Both the position numbers and the translations under genes were made by a program. Of a DNA stretch of 64,000 nt, positions 16,754 to 26,325 are shown one piece after another. A model generated the notes under the pieces. That model did not search any database and had not been told where the DNA came from. It worked only from the letters and a program-made list of their open reading frames with translations. Positions within the stretch are counted from its first letter, which is position 1. Every line of letters begins with the position of its first letter. Source of the DNA: Catellatospora methionotrophica (GTDB lineage Bacteria; Actinomycetota; Actinomycetes; Mycobacteriales; Micromonosporaceae); the NCBI RefSeq assembly GCF_011297335.1, contig NZ_JAAOTJ010000023.1, positions 1-64,000 of the forward strand, given 5' to 3'.

Positions 16754-19570
16754 ATGTCGTTCATGGCGGGGACGACGGTGGACATCTCGGCTCGGGAAGC
16801 CGAAGTGCTGGCACTGCTCGGGGAGCACCTCAGCAACGCCGAGATCGGCGCACGGCTGTTCATCTCGGTGCGTACGGTCGAAAGTCACGTCTCGTCGCTG
16901 CTGCGCAAGCTGGAGGCGCCCGACCGGCGTGCGCTCGCGCAGCGTGCCGCCGAGACGGTCCGCACCGACCGGGCGCAGCCCGCGCAGGTGCTGCCGACGC
17001 CGCTGACCTCGTTCGTGGGGCGCTCGCGGGAACGCGCCGCACTGGCCGAGCTGGTCAAGACGCACCGGCAGGTGTCCGCGGTCGGCCCCGGCGGAGTGGG
17101 CAAGACCCGGCTCGCGCTGGCAGTGGCCGCCGACGCGGCCGCCGACTTCGCCGACGGCGTGTGGTTCGTCGACCTCGTCCCGGTCAGCGACCAGGCCGCC
17201 ACTGCGGTCGCGGGCGCGGTCGCCGGGGCGCTGGGCATCGGCGAGCAGCCGGGCCGCACCATGGACGAGTCGGTGTCGGCCGCGCTCGCCGACCGCAATG
17301 CCCTGCTGGTCCTCGACAACTGCGAACACGTGCGCGACGGGGTCGCCCCGTTCCTGGAGCGGCTGCTCGCGACCTGCCCCGGGCTGACGGTGCTGACCAC
17401 CAGCCGCGCCCGCCTGATGGTGCCGTTCGAACGCGTCTACCAGGTCCCGCCGATGTCGCTGGACGGCGACGGCGAATCGGACGCGGTCGCGCTGTTCCTC
17501 GGCCGGACCACCGAGCTGCGCTGGCCCGCCGACCCGGTGATGCGCGAGCACATCGCCGCGGTCTGCGAGCGGCTGGACGGGGTGGCGCTGGCGATCGAGC
17601 TGGCCGCCGCCCGGTGGCCCGCCCTCGGCCTCGACGGTCTCACCGCGGGGCTGTCCGACCAGCTGCGGCTGCTGGAGGGCGGCTCCCGGGCCGACGACCG
17701 GCACCGCTCGGTCCGGGCGGCGCTGGACTGGAGCCATGCCCTGCTGGAGCCCGCCGACCGGGCGTTGCTGCGCCGGGTGTCGGTGTTCGTGGCACCGTTC
17801 ACCGTGGACGCGGCGGCTGAGGTCACCGGGTCCGAGCCGGGCAGCGTCGCCGTCGGGCTGGCCCGGCTGGCCGAGCAGAGCCTGCTGGCGGTCACGTCGT
17901 CACCGGGCGCGACGACGTTCCGGGCGCTGGAGACGATCCGGCAGTACGGCACCGAGCAGCTCACCGAGGCCGGTGAACTGGCCGATGCCCGATCCGGGCA
18001 CCTGCACTGGTGCCTGGGCAGGGCCGCCGACCTGGCCACGGTGCGCGGCGACTGGCGGGCCCGTTTCGACACCGTCGCCGACGACCTGCGCGCCGCCCTG
18101 GCGTGGGCCGCCGACCGGCCCGAGCAGCGCGCGGACGCGTACCGGCTCGCGCTGCTGATGGGCGGGCTGACCTTCACCCGTACCTTCGTCGGCGAATCGC
18201 AGCTGCGTTTCGAGCAGGCGGCCGCGCTGGCCGCCGACCCGGCCGACGCCGCGACGGCGCTGCGCGAGGCCGCCGCCGTGGCCGGGTGCCGGATGCGCGG
18301 CGACGACATGTACCGCCTGCACCAGCAGGCCGCCGACGCCGCCCGCCGCGCCGGGGACACCGCCGCCACGGCCCGTGACCTTGCTACCGCCGCCACCAAC
18401 GCGCACCGGTTCTGGAGCAAGTTCGAACACCTGCCGACCCGCGACGAGACCGTCGCGCTCGTCGACCAGGCCCGGGACCTGGCCGGTGACGACCCGGCCG
18501 CCCTCGCGGCGGTCGCGCTGGCCGAGGCCGGGGTCATCTTCGACGCGTACGGCGCGGCCCAGGGTCCCGCCGACAACGACGTGCCGCAGACCATCGCGTA
18601 CGCAGAACGCGCCGTCGACCTCGCCCAGCGCACCGGCGACCCGCTCGCCACCTCCGCCGCCCTCGACTCCCTCACCGGAGCCCGGAGCTGGGACGGCGAC
18701 ACCTTCGGGGCCGCGACCACGGCCCGGCGCAGGATCACGTTGCTCACGTCCGCACCCGACAGCCCGGCCCGCACCCACGAGCTGATCGACGCGCTCGGCA
18801 TGGCCACCGAAGCGGGCCTCGGCGCGGGCGACCTCACCGACACCCGCCGCTGGGCCCGCCAGCTCGCCGACCACCCGCTGCTGGCCGAGGTCGGCCACCG
18901 CGCCACGAGCTGGCTGCTGGTCGCCGACGCCCTGGCCGGCGACGTCGAGCAGGTCCGCGCCGTCAGCGCCCGGTTCCTCGAAGCGTGGCAGCGCGCGGGC
19001 AGCCCGGCCCGTTCGGTGCTCGGCCCGGCCGTGGCCGCCGTCGCGATGATCCACGGCCTGCGCGGCGACCACGACGCCCGCGACGAGTGGGACGCGATCA
19101 TGGGGCAGCTCGGCGCGCCGCCCGAGCACACGTACGGCTACGGCGCGGTCTTCGACGCGATCGGCATGCTCCACACCGGACGGGCCCGGCAGGCACTGGA
19201 CCGGATGGCCCCCGAACCCGCCGACGTGTGGAAATGGGTCACCTGGATCTGGCTGCACTGGTACGTGGCGCTGCGCGCCGAGGCCGCCGTGCTCGCCGCC
19301 AGCCCCGACGCCGCCGCACGCGTGGCCGAGGCGCGGGCGGTGGTGGCGGGCAACCCGGTCGCCGGGGCGATCGTCGACCGGGCGCAGGCTCTGCTCGACG
19401 GCGACCACGATGCACTGCTCGCCGTGGTGGACGCCTTCGAGGCCGCCGGGTGCCGATACCAGGCTGCGCGGACCCTGGTGCTCGCGGGCGGCGAGCACGC
19501 CGCCCGTGGCGCGGCCGACCTTGCCGACCTGGGTCTGGTGAAGATGGCTCCCGGTCCGCGGCGTGCTTGA
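16754..19570 (+). CDS. LuxR-HTH / NB-ARC-like ATPase regulator
   Basis: A 938-aa regulator. Unusually, the LuxR-type HTH is at the N-terminus (residues about 10-65, ISAREAEVLALLGEHLSNAEIG then VRTVESHVSSLLRKLEAPDR), ahead of an AfsR/NB-ARC-like P-loop domain with Walker A GPGGVGKT (111-118) and Walker B LLVLDN (D188). The rest is helical, with TPR-like repeats rich in Ala and Leu (about 450-930). Such STAND-type proteins sense a signal with the repeats and switch by ATP binding. The ATG at 16754 is used; a second ATG three codons later is equally possible, and neither has a strong ribosome site. It is divergent from the VOC gene, a possible target. Confidence 0.85.
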   Translation: MSFMAGTTVDISAREAEVLALLGEHLSNAEIGARLFISVRTVESHVSSLLRKLEAPDRRALAQRAAETVRTDRAQPAQVLPTPLTSFVGRSRERAALAELVKTHRQVSAVGPGGVGKTRLALAVAADAAADFADGVWFVDLVPVSDQAATAVAGAVAGALGIGEQPGRTMDESVSAALADRNALLVLDNCEHVRDGVAPFLERLLATCPGLTVLTTSRARLMVPFERVYQVPPMSLDGDGESDAVALFLGRTTELRWPADPVMREHIAAVCERLDGVALAIELAAARWPALGLDGLTAGLSDQLRLLEGGSRADDRHRSVRAALDWSHALLEPADRALLRRVSVFVAPFTVDAAAEVTGSEPGSVAVGLARLAEQSLLAVTSSPGATTFRALETIRQYGTEQLTEAGELADARSGHLHWCLGRAADLATVRGDWRARFDTVADDLRAALAWAADRPEQRADAYRLALLMGGLTFTRTFVGESQLRFEQAAALAADPADAATALREAAAVAGCRMRGDDMYRLHQQAADAARRAGDTAATARDLATAATNAHRFWSKFEHLPTRDETVALVDQARDLAGDDPAALAAVALAEAGVIFDAYGAAQGPADNDVPQTIAYAERAVDLAQRTGDPLATSAALDSLTGARSWDGDTFGAATTARRRITLLTSAPDSPARTHELIDALGMATEAGLGAGDLTDTRRWARQLADHPLLAEVGHRATSWLLVADALAGDVEQVRAVSARFLEAWQRAGSPARSVLGPAVAAVAMIHGLRGDHDARDEWDAIMGQLGAPPEHTYGYGAVFDAIGMLHTGRARQALDRMAPEPADVWKWVTWIWLHWYVALRAEAAVLAASPDAAARVAEARAVVAGNPVAGAIVDRAQALLDGDHDALLAVVDAFEAAGCRYQAARTLVLAGGEHAARGAADLADLGLVKMAPGPRRA

Positions 19571-19789
19571 TCCGGGTGTCTTTCACCTGGCAGAGCCGGA
19601 ACTGCTCGACTACCTGGTCGGCAGAGCGCGGGTGCTACGAGGCACCGCGTAGGCGTTGCGCACTGAGCGTGCTGATCCAACTCCCTGTAGTAATCGACCC
19701 CTTGTATGCGAATGGCATGCATTGATAAACTTCGAACAAGGTCGCCAGTGGCGGCCTCCTTTCGGACCTCCTGATAGGAGGAGTTCTTC

Positions 19790-21118
19790 ATGCAACGGGG
19801 ACGATCAGACTCGACGGACGTCGGGGCGGGCGTAAGAACGTCGGTCATGCGGTCCGCATCGGCGCTGCTCGCGGCGTTCCTCGCGGTGTCGGCCGCGCTG
19901 ACGCCCGGCCCGGTGCGCGCGGCCGGGGAATCGTCGGCATCGCTTGCCTCCGGGGTCGCTGACAGCCGGTCCACTGACAACCTGGACCCGGCGCTGCTCG
20001 CCGAGATGCGGCGGCAGGAGGCGCTCAACCCGGCGGTCGACCTGCTGTACGACGAGATCGGCAGGCTGTCAGCCTCGGGCTTCACCAGCATGTCGTTCGA
20101 GGACGGCGGCCTTTCGGTCTACTGGAGGGGCGACGTTCCCGCGGTCATCCAGGCGGCGGTGCGAGCCGCGGCGAAGTTCGGCACCGTCCGCACGCGCCCG
20201 GCGCGCTATTCGAAAGCCGAACTAGACGCGGCGATCACTCGGGTCTCGGCCGCGACGGGCCTCGGCTCCGACATCCAGAGCGTCTTCGCCAGGCCCGACG
20301 GCTCGGGCCTGGAGGTGCAGCGCATGCCCGCGACGGCCATGGCGGCTCGGCAGGCGGCTCTCGGTGGCCGCGCGCCCAAACGGGTCGAGTCCATCCTCGC
20401 GACGATGGGACTCGACGTGCCCGTCGCCGTCACCGTCGCCACGGCCGGGGTCACCCGTGCGGCCTGTGCAGGGGCCTGCACGCGGGAGAACGACCAGGCC
20501 GCGTGGAACGGCGGAACCCATCTGCGCATACCGCTCAGCGCGACCCGGGTCAACAACTGCACCTCCGGCTTCGGCGTACGCAAAGGCAGCCAGACCTACC
20601 TGATCACCGCTTCGCACTGCGCGAACCCGTCGAACAAGTTCTACGACGCGGCAGGAGAGTTCATCGGCGGCGTGTACGACGACGACTGGGGCTACGACCT
20701 CATGCTCATCAACGCGCGCGGATACGGCCGGATCTTCGACGGCGCCCCCGGGACCAGCTACTCGAAGCCGGTGCGCAGCGCAGGCAATCCCGTGTCCCAC
20801 GAGTACCTCTGCCAGTCCGGCTACCGCAGTGGGACCGTGTGCGACATCGAGACGCTGGGCAGTTGGGGCAATCTCTGGGGCTGCGATTCGGATGGCGACT
20901 GCTTCTACACCTACGACATGTACTGGGCCGTGCAGGTCGACGGGCTGCCGTCGTGCCAGGGCGGCGACAGTGGCGCCCCCGTGTTCTCGCTCGACGGCAC
21001 CGGCGTCCGGGTCAAGGGTGTGACGGTGGCCAAGGGCGGCGACAACGGCGAGCTGTTTTTCTACCAGGACTGGCCCACCATCACGAGCACCTTCGGTGTC
21101 ACGCCGGTACTAGGATGA
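19790..21118 (+). CDS. Secreted trypsin/chymotrypsin-like serine protease (S1)
   Basis: A 442-aa secreted protease starting at ATG 19790, 6 bases after GGAGGAG. It has a signal peptide (hydrophobic core about 22-38, cleavage near PVRAAG) and a long propeptide (about 45-225) as in streptogrisin-type proteases. The catalytic domain starts near 235. H276 in ITASHC, D303 in WGYDLMLI and S394 in CQGGDSGAPV form the triad. Pairs of cysteines (C257/C277, C341/C351, C389 and others) suggest disulfides. The 219-bp gap before it holds no gene. Confidence 0.9.
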   Translation: MQRGRSDSTDVGAGVRTSVMRSASALLAAFLAVSAALTPGPVRAAGESSASLASGVADSRSTDNLDPALLAEMRRQEALNPAVDLLYDEIGRLSASGFTSMSFEDGGLSVYWRGDVPAVIQAAVRAAAKFGTVRTRPARYSKAELDAAITRVSAATGLGSDIQSVFARPDGSGLEVQRMPATAMAARQAALGGRAPKRVESILATMGLDVPVAVTVATAGVTRAACAGACTRENDQAAWNGGTHLRIPLSATRVNNCTSGFGVRKGSQTYLITASHCANPSNKFYDAAGEFIGGVYDDDWGYDLMLINARGYGRIFDGAPGTSYSKPVRSAGNPVSHEYLCQSGYRSGTVCDIETLGSWGNLWGCDSDGDCFYTYDMYWAVQVDGLPSCQGGDSGAPVFSLDGTGVRVKGVTVAKGGDNGELFFYQDWPTITSTFGVTPVLG

Positions 21119-21225
21119 CTAAGGTGATGAGGCGGTGAGCGGCCGGGCGACCACTGCTCCTCGGTGGCCGCACGGCGGCTGTCGTGCGCAATGCTGATCA
21201 CCACGAGCACAGAGGTAGCGAAAGC

Positions 21226-21804
21226 ATGAGGTCCGACATGGCTGACGACTCCTCCCCGGCACCCGGACGCGACGAACGTCGCCGTCCTGGCCGGGGCCGG
21301 AGCGGGAAGACGGTGCTCGCTGCCCTCGCCGTCGCCGCGCTGGTGGCCGGGTCGGCCTGGGGACTGTCCGCTGTGCTCGACGACGGGGCCGAGGGTCGGC
21401 CCACGGACGCCGGGTCGCTGGCCGCTTACGCGTGTCCCGCGCATCGCGACGGCGGCGAGGACACCACCGCCGATCGCGGCGGGTCGCCGTTCGTGCCGGA
21501 GCACGCGACGAAGGCGCTGCTCTGCGCCTACCGGCAGACCGGCGACACCCTGGACCTGTCGGCGTCGACGCCGCTGCCGGGATCGGCGGACGAGGTGACG
21601 GCGTTGCTGAACGACGCGCCGCGGCCGGCGGACCGGATCACCTGCCTGGCTATGGATCGCGAGCAGTATCAGATCGTGCTGGGCTACGGCGACGGCCGGT
21701 CGCTGCTGGTCGAGATCAACGCCAACTGCGGAACGGCTGTTCACGGCGAATCGGTGCGGCGGCTGGTCAGCCTGAGCAAACTGCTGTCGTACTGGCCGGT
21801 CTGA
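21226..21804 (+). CDS. Membrane-anchored hypothetical protein
   Basis: A 192-aa protein with a short basic cytoplasmic N-terminus (RDERRRPGRGRSGKT), one membrane helix (about residues 29-48) and an extracytoplasmic domain with three cysteines and no recognised motif. ATG 21226 is preferred, with AGAGG 10 bases upstream; GTG 21184 and ATG 21238 are alternatives. It is about 100 bp downstream of the S1 protease on the same strand and could be co-transcribed. Function unknown. Confidence 0.68.
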   Translation: MRSDMADDSSPAPGRDERRRPGRGRSGKTVLAALAVAALVAGSAWGLSAVLDDGAEGRPTDAGSLAAYACPAHRDGGEDTTADRGGSPFVPEHATKALLCAYRQTGDTLDLSASTPLPGSADEVTALLNDAPRPADRITCLAMDREQYQIVLGYGDGRSLLVEINANCGTAVHGESVRRLVSLSKLLSYWPV

Positions 21805-21816
21805 AGCCCGCACGGC

Positions 21817-22908
21817 TCAGTCGCCGAACGCGACGCCCGTCAGCTCGACCTGGCGATGCGCGGCGAGCCGTTCGGCCTGCTCGGTGACCGCGGTGCGGGT
21901 CGCGGCCGCCATCGGGCCCCACGGTTCGACGGCGACCGTGAACTTCTTGCCCGACTTGCGGGGACGCCAGACGCCGACCAGTTCGCCGCCGGACAGGACC
22001 GCACCCGGACGGCCGAGCACCGGCCACAGCTGCTTGGCGCGGGCCTCGTCGGGGACCAGGGTGGACCGGTCCTTGGCCTGCAGGAACAGGTCGAACGGGC
22101 CGAGCAGCCGGGTCGCGTCGGTGGCAGGGGCATCCAGCGCGTGCTCGTCGGCGGCCAGCAGCCAGCGCTTCTCGCCGTCGACGGTCACCTCGACGACGTC
22201 GTCGGGCCAGTGCGCCTGGACGTCCTTGACCGGGGCGTCGAGGTAACCGGCGACGTGTTTCGGGGTGGCCGGGCCGAGCAGGCGCAGGTAGGCGCGTACG
22301 ACGTCGAATTTCTCGCCTGGTGTTGCGGCCTTGCGGAAACCGGCGATGCGCTGCAGGACCGGGGGAGAGGTGCCGGGCTGGAGTTCCAGGCCCGCGCGGA
22401 CGGCGGCCAGGCGGAACGGCATCTCGTAGAGGTGGGTGGCGTCGCAGGGGCGGCAGAAGCGCAGGTAGGGCTCGGGCATGACCTTGGCCAGAGCACCTGA
22501 CATGTCGCCTTTGACCGTCGGCTCGGTGACGATCTCGCGCATCCGGGCGGCGACTTCGTCGAGGGCGGCCAGGTTGGCGATGCCGGCGGCCTTGAGCGGC
22601 TTGGACGCGTCGTAGATGCGCTTGCCCGCGTCGGCGTCGGAGAACGGCTCGACCGCGGCCGCGATCCGGCCGACGTCGGCGCGGCGGTACAGGTGCGGCG
22701 CGCCGCGCACCGTCCACAGCAGCACGGTGTCCTTGGCGGGCAGTGCGGACACGTCGACGCCGCGTACCGCCAGCGCCCAGGCCGCGCCGTCCGGGCCGGT
22801 GTCCTGGACGCCGAGGTCGAGCACGGCGGTGTCGGCGAGCGTCCCGGACGCCCGGTCGAGCTGCTGGGCCTGGACCCGGAAGTGGAGCACCTGCCGCCGA
22901 TCGATCAT
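21817..22908 (-). CDS. AlkZ/YcaQ-like winged-helix DNA glycosylase
   Basis: A 363-aa protein of the HTH_42 family, which includes AlkZ and YcaQ, glycosylases that unhook nitrogen-mustard-type interstrand crosslinks and alkylated purines. The N-terminal block VLHFRVQAQQLDR carries the Q-x-Q catalytic signature (Q13 and Q15), followed by the family's GVQDTGPDGAAWALAVRG. Near the middle, THLYEMPFRLAAVRAG and FDVVRAYLRLLGPATPKHVAGYL form the winged-helix segment. The C-terminus carries GPMAAATRTAV. AlkZ paralogues are often resistance genes for DNA-alkylating antibiotics, but no such cluster lies next to it, so general repair is as likely. Confidence 0.85.
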   Translation of the reverse strand: MIDRRQVLHFRVQAQQLDRASGTLADTAVLDLGVQDTGPDGAAWALAVRGVDVSALPAKDTVLLWTVRGAPHLYRRADVGRIAAAVEPFSDADAGKRIYDASKPLKAAGIANLAALDEVAARMREIVTEPTVKGDMSGALAKVMPEPYLRFCRPCDATHLYEMPFRLAAVRAGLELQPGTSPPVLQRIAGFRKAATPGEKFDVVRAYLRLLGPATPKHVAGYLDAPVKDVQAHWPDDVVEVTVDGEKRWLLAADEHALDAPATDATRLLGPFDLFLQAKDRSTLVPDEARAKQLWPVLGRPGAVLSGGELVGVWRPRKSGKKFTVAVEPWGPMAAATRTAVTEQAERLAAHRQVELTGVAFGD

Positions 22909-23114
22909 CGGTCCAGGGTAACCACGCGGGTGGACACCGTCGGGAGCACGCGCTCGGCCGACGTCCTTCCGGCTTCGCCGGATCGGGTGGTCCGGGTGGG
23001 CGGCCCGGCGGCATCGCCGGTCGGAATCACGACCGGAATATGGCTGAACCGGCCCTGCCGCGAAGGTTCGCCCGCACGTTAGGTTCGCGCAGACCTTTGG
23101 GGTGGGAGTCGCGA

Positions 23115-25151
23115 ATGCGCGTGTCTGTGAAGCAACTCGGCGTGGTACTGGCGACCCTGATGGTGGTGGTCGCGACGCCGGCCGTCACCGCGGCCGCCGA
23201 CGTCACGTACACCGCCTGGACCTGGGGCGGCAACAGTCTGGGCCAGCTCGGCAACGGCAGCACCACCGCCCGGCGCACACCGGGCGCGGTGCCGGGGCTG
23301 ACCGACATCGTGCAGATCGCGGGCGGCCGCGACCACGTCGTCGCCCTGGACGCGGACGGCCGCGTGTGGACCTGGGGCGGTAACGCGTTCGGGCAGCTCG
23401 GCACCGGCAACACCAGCACCCGGCTGTCGCCGACGCTGGTGCCCGGTCTGGCCGGGATCGTCGAGGTGGCGTCCGGTCATGACCACTCGCTGGCGCGTAC
23501 CGCGTCGGGCGCGGTGTACACGTGGGGCCTGAACACGACCGGGCAGATCGGCGACGGCTCGACGACCAACCGGCTGTCACCGGTCGCGGTCACCGGGCTC
23601 ACCGACGCGGTGTCGCTGGCCGCGGGCCGGGACATGAGCTACGCGATCCGGGCCAACGGGTTCGCGTACGGGTGGGGGCAGAACAGCAACGGCGAGCTGG
23701 GCGACGGCACCACGACCCAGCGGACCTCGCCGGTGCGGGTCGGTTCGCTGGCCAACGTGACCAAGCTCGCGGGCGGGCGGGACCACGGGCTGGCGCGGCT
23801 GGCCGACGGTTCGCTGTGGGCGTGGGGCTGGAACGCGTACGGGCAGGTCGGCGACGGCACGCTGACGAACCGGACGGCACCGGTGCAGATCTTCGCCTCG
23901 GGCATCGCCGACGTGATCGCGGGCGCGCACCACACGTACGCGCTGCGCGCCGACGGGCAGGTGCTGTCCTGGGGCCGCAACTACCGCAACGAGCTGGGCG
24001 ACGGCACGAACGTCAACCGGACCAGGCCGGTGCCGGTGACCGGCGTGACCTCGGCGGTGTCGCTGGCGTCAGGCCGGGACCACGGTGTCGCGGCGATGGC
24101 CGACGGCTCGGTGAAGACCTGGGGTTACAACGCCGACGGGCAGCTCGGCGACGGGACCGTCACCAGCCGCCCGACCGCGATCACCGTGCCCGGCATCTCC
24201 GGTGTGACCGTGGCCGGGGGCGGCGGGCAGGCGTACACCGTCGTGCTCGTCCCCGACGGCGGCACGCCGCCGGTCAACCAGGACCCGGTCGCGGCGTTCA
24301 GCTCCTCGTGCACCCTGCTGGCGTGCACGTTCGACGGCTCGGGCTCGACCGACCCGGACGGCGACGTCACCGCGTACGCCTGGACGTTCGGCGACGGCGG
24401 CACCGCCACCGGCCCGAACCCGCCGCACACCTACGCCGCCGCGGGCTCCTACCCGGTGACGCTGACCGTCACCGACGACGACGGCGCGACCGGCAGCCTC
24501 ACCCGGACCGTCACCGTCACGTCGGCGCCGGCCGGCGGCACCGTGGCCTACCGGGCCGCCACCGGCGTCGACACCAACGTCATGCGTCCCGCGGTGACGG
24601 TCCCGGCGGCCGTGCAGGCCGGTGACACGCTGCTGCTGTTCCTGTCGGTGAACCGGGCCGCGACGATGACGACCCCGGCCGGATGGACCCTGCTCGGCAC
24701 GAAGACCGACGGCACCGACATGGTGTCCTGGGTGTTCACCCGCACCGCGGTCGCGGACACGGCGGGCTCGTCGGTGACCACGACGTTCGACGCGATCACC
24801 AAGGCCAGCCTGGTGATCCTGGCGTACTCCGGCGCGGGACCGGTCACCGCCGCCGCGTTCGAGGACACCGCCACCAAGACCACCCACCCGACAGCCGCGA
24901 CGACCGTCGGCGCGAGCGGGTCGGCGGTGGCCAGCTACTGGGTGCAGAAGGTCAGCGCGACCGCGACCTGGTCGGCGCCGGGCACCGTCACCGCCCGGAC
25001 CGCGACCACCGGCAGCGGCGGCGGCAGGCTCGTCGCGCTCGCGGCCGACACCGGCGGCGTCGCGGCAGGCCCGTGGCCCGCGGTGACGGCGACGAGCACG
25101 GTCGCCTCGGCCCGCGCGATCGGCTGGAGCGTCGTGCTGACCCCGGCCTGA
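23115..25151 (+). CDS. Secreted RCC1 seven-blade propeller with PKD domain
   Basis: A 678-aa secreted protein. Signal peptide 1-26 (ending VTAAAD). Residues about 29-385 hold seven RCC1 repeats, each with a WG-N---GQLG-G type core (TWGGNSLGQLGNG, then six more ending TWGYNADGQLGDG), enough for a complete propeller. A PKD domain follows (about 390-470, with FDGSGSTDPDGDVTAYAWTFGDGG). The last 200 residues form a beta-rich module of unknown type. Bacterial RCC1 secreted proteins include the beta-lactamase inhibitor BLIP-II and various adhesion-type proteins; the role here is unknown. Start ATG 23115 has GGGAG 8 bases upstream. Confidence 0.87.
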   Translation: MRVSVKQLGVVLATLMVVVATPAVTAAADVTYTAWTWGGNSLGQLGNGSTTARRTPGAVPGLTDIVQIAGGRDHVVALDADGRVWTWGGNAFGQLGTGNTSTRLSPTLVPGLAGIVEVASGHDHSLARTASGAVYTWGLNTTGQIGDGSTTNRLSPVAVTGLTDAVSLAAGRDMSYAIRANGFAYGWGQNSNGELGDGTTTQRTSPVRVGSLANVTKLAGGRDHGLARLADGSLWAWGWNAYGQVGDGTLTNRTAPVQIFASGIADVIAGAHHTYALRADGQVLSWGRNYRNELGDGTNVNRTRPVPVTGVTSAVSLASGRDHGVAAMADGSVKTWGYNADGQLGDGTVTSRPTAITVPGISGVTVAGGGGQAYTVVLVPDGGTPPVNQDPVAAFSSSCTLLACTFDGSGSTDPDGDVTAYAWTFGDGGTATGPNPPHTYAAAGSYPVTLTVTDDDGATGSLTRTVTVTSAPAGGTVAYRAATGVDTNVMRPAVTVPAAVQAGDTLLLFLSVNRAATMTTPAGWTLLGTKTDGTDMVSWVFTRTAVADTAGSSVTTTFDAITKASLVILAYSGAGPVTAAAFEDTATKTTHPTAATTVGASGSAVASYWVQKVSATATWSAPGTVTARTATTGSGGGRLVALAADTGGVAAGPWPAVTATSTVASARAIGWSVVLTPA

Positions 25152-25190
25152 CCGGCAGCAAGACGGGGCTCCGGCGGGATGCCGCTTTCC

Positions 25191-25255
25191 ATAGACGCTG
25201 GCCTATTACATCGAGTTTGACCTGCAAATATTCGATGTAATAGGCCAGCGTCTAT
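25191..25255. repeat. Perfect 24-bp inverted repeat between convergent genes
   Basis: Two 24-bp arms (25191-25214 and 25232-25255) are perfectly complementary around a 17-nt loop. The element is clearly more AT-rich than its surroundings and lies between the RCC1 stop (25151) and the VWA stop (25282). It can form a very stable hairpin on either strand, so termination of both genes is the simplest role. Its length, perfection and composition also suit a mobile or dispersed palindromic element. Confidence 0.85.
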
Positions 25256-25281
25256 GCGGGACTGTTCGTGCGTACGCGGGG

Positions 25282-26325
25282 TCAGGACCGGTTCCACCGC
25301 AGCGACAGTCCCACCCCGGTCCCGACCAGCAGCGTCGCCGCCAGCACGAACCAGACCGTCAGCTCGACGTCCTGCCTCTGCACGGTGATCGTGCCCGGCA
25401 GGTCCGTTAGTACGTCCACGAGCTGCTCGGAGTCCTGCGCCCGGAAGTACTCGCCGCCGGTCAGCTCGGCGACCTCGCCGAGGGTCTCCTCGTCGATCAG
25501 CTGCGCGCGCCGCCCGCCGCCGCCGCGGCCCTGCCACTCCGGCCGCGCACCCGAACCCGCGGTCATCTGGTCGGCGCTGCAGATCAGCGGCGCCGGATCG
25601 GTGGTGCCGAACCCGATGGTGTACACCCGCAGGCCGCGCGCCTTGGCCTCCTGCGCCGCCGTCACCGGGTCGACGCCCTGGGTGTTCGCGCCGTCGGTCA
25701 GCACCACGATCGTGTCGGCGACGTACTCGCCCGCGCCGGGCGAACCGGGCGCGCCCAGCTCCACCCCGGTCGGCGGGACCGCCGGGTTGATCTCGGCGAT
25801 CGCGTCGATCGAGGTCAGGATCGCCTGCCCGATCGCCGTACCGCGCGAGGTGCGCAGGTTGTCGATCGCGGTCAGCAGCGCCTGCTTGTCGTCGGTCGGC
25901 TCGACCAGCAACCCCGAGATGCCCGAGAACGCGACCAGCCCGATCCTGGTCCCGTCCTCCTGCGCCAGCACGAACTCCCGCGCCGCGTCGCGCGCCGCGG
26001 CCAGCCGGTTCGGCGGCACGTCGGTCGAGCACATCGACTGCGACACGTCCATCGCCAGCAGGATCGACGTCGAGTCCTGCGGCACCGCCATCGACGCCTG
26101 CGGCCGGGCCAGCGCCAGCCCCAGCGCCAGCAGCCCCAGCGCGAACAGCGCCGCCGGGATACGCCGCTGCCAGCGCGAACGGCCCGGCAGCGCGGCCCGG
26201 ATCAGCGCGATGCTCGACACCCGCACCGCCACCTTGCGCCGCCGCCGGTTCAGCCACCAGCGCAGCGCCAGCAGCAGCGGAACCACGAGCAGGGCGGCCA
26301 GCGCCCACGGCCAGGCCAGCGACAT
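25282..26325 (-). CDS. VWA-domain membrane protein (BatA-like)
   Basis: A 347-aa protein with N-terminal membrane helices (about 3-24 and 55-75), a von Willebrand A domain and a C-terminal helix (about 322-342). The MIDAS motif is D93-V-S95-Q-S97, with later VVLTDGANTQG for the metal site. It is the last gene of the moxR operon; its ATG overlaps the TGA of the preceding VWA gene by one base (TGATG). MoxR AAA+ ATPases with VWA partners act as chaperone-like systems that load metals or assemble envelope complexes; the client is unknown. Residues GRGGGGRR (about 270) form a flexible insert. Confidence 0.9.
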   Translation of the reverse strand: MSLAWPWALAALLVVPLLLALRWWLNRRRRKVAVRVSSIALIRAALPGRSRWQRRIPAALFALGLLALGLALARPQASMAVPQDSTSILLAMDVSQSMCSTDVPPNRLAAARDAAREFVLAQEDGTRIGLVAFSGISGLLVEPTDDKQALLTAIDNLRTSRGTAIGQAILTSIDAIAEINPAVPPTGVELGAPGSPGAGEYVADTIVVLTDGANTQGVDPVTAAQEAKARGLRVYTIGFGTTDPAPLICSADQMTAGSGARPEWQGRGGGGRRAQLIDEETLGEVAELTGGEYFRAQDSEQLVDVLTDLPGTITVQRQDVELTVWFVLAATLLVGTGVGLSLRWNRS

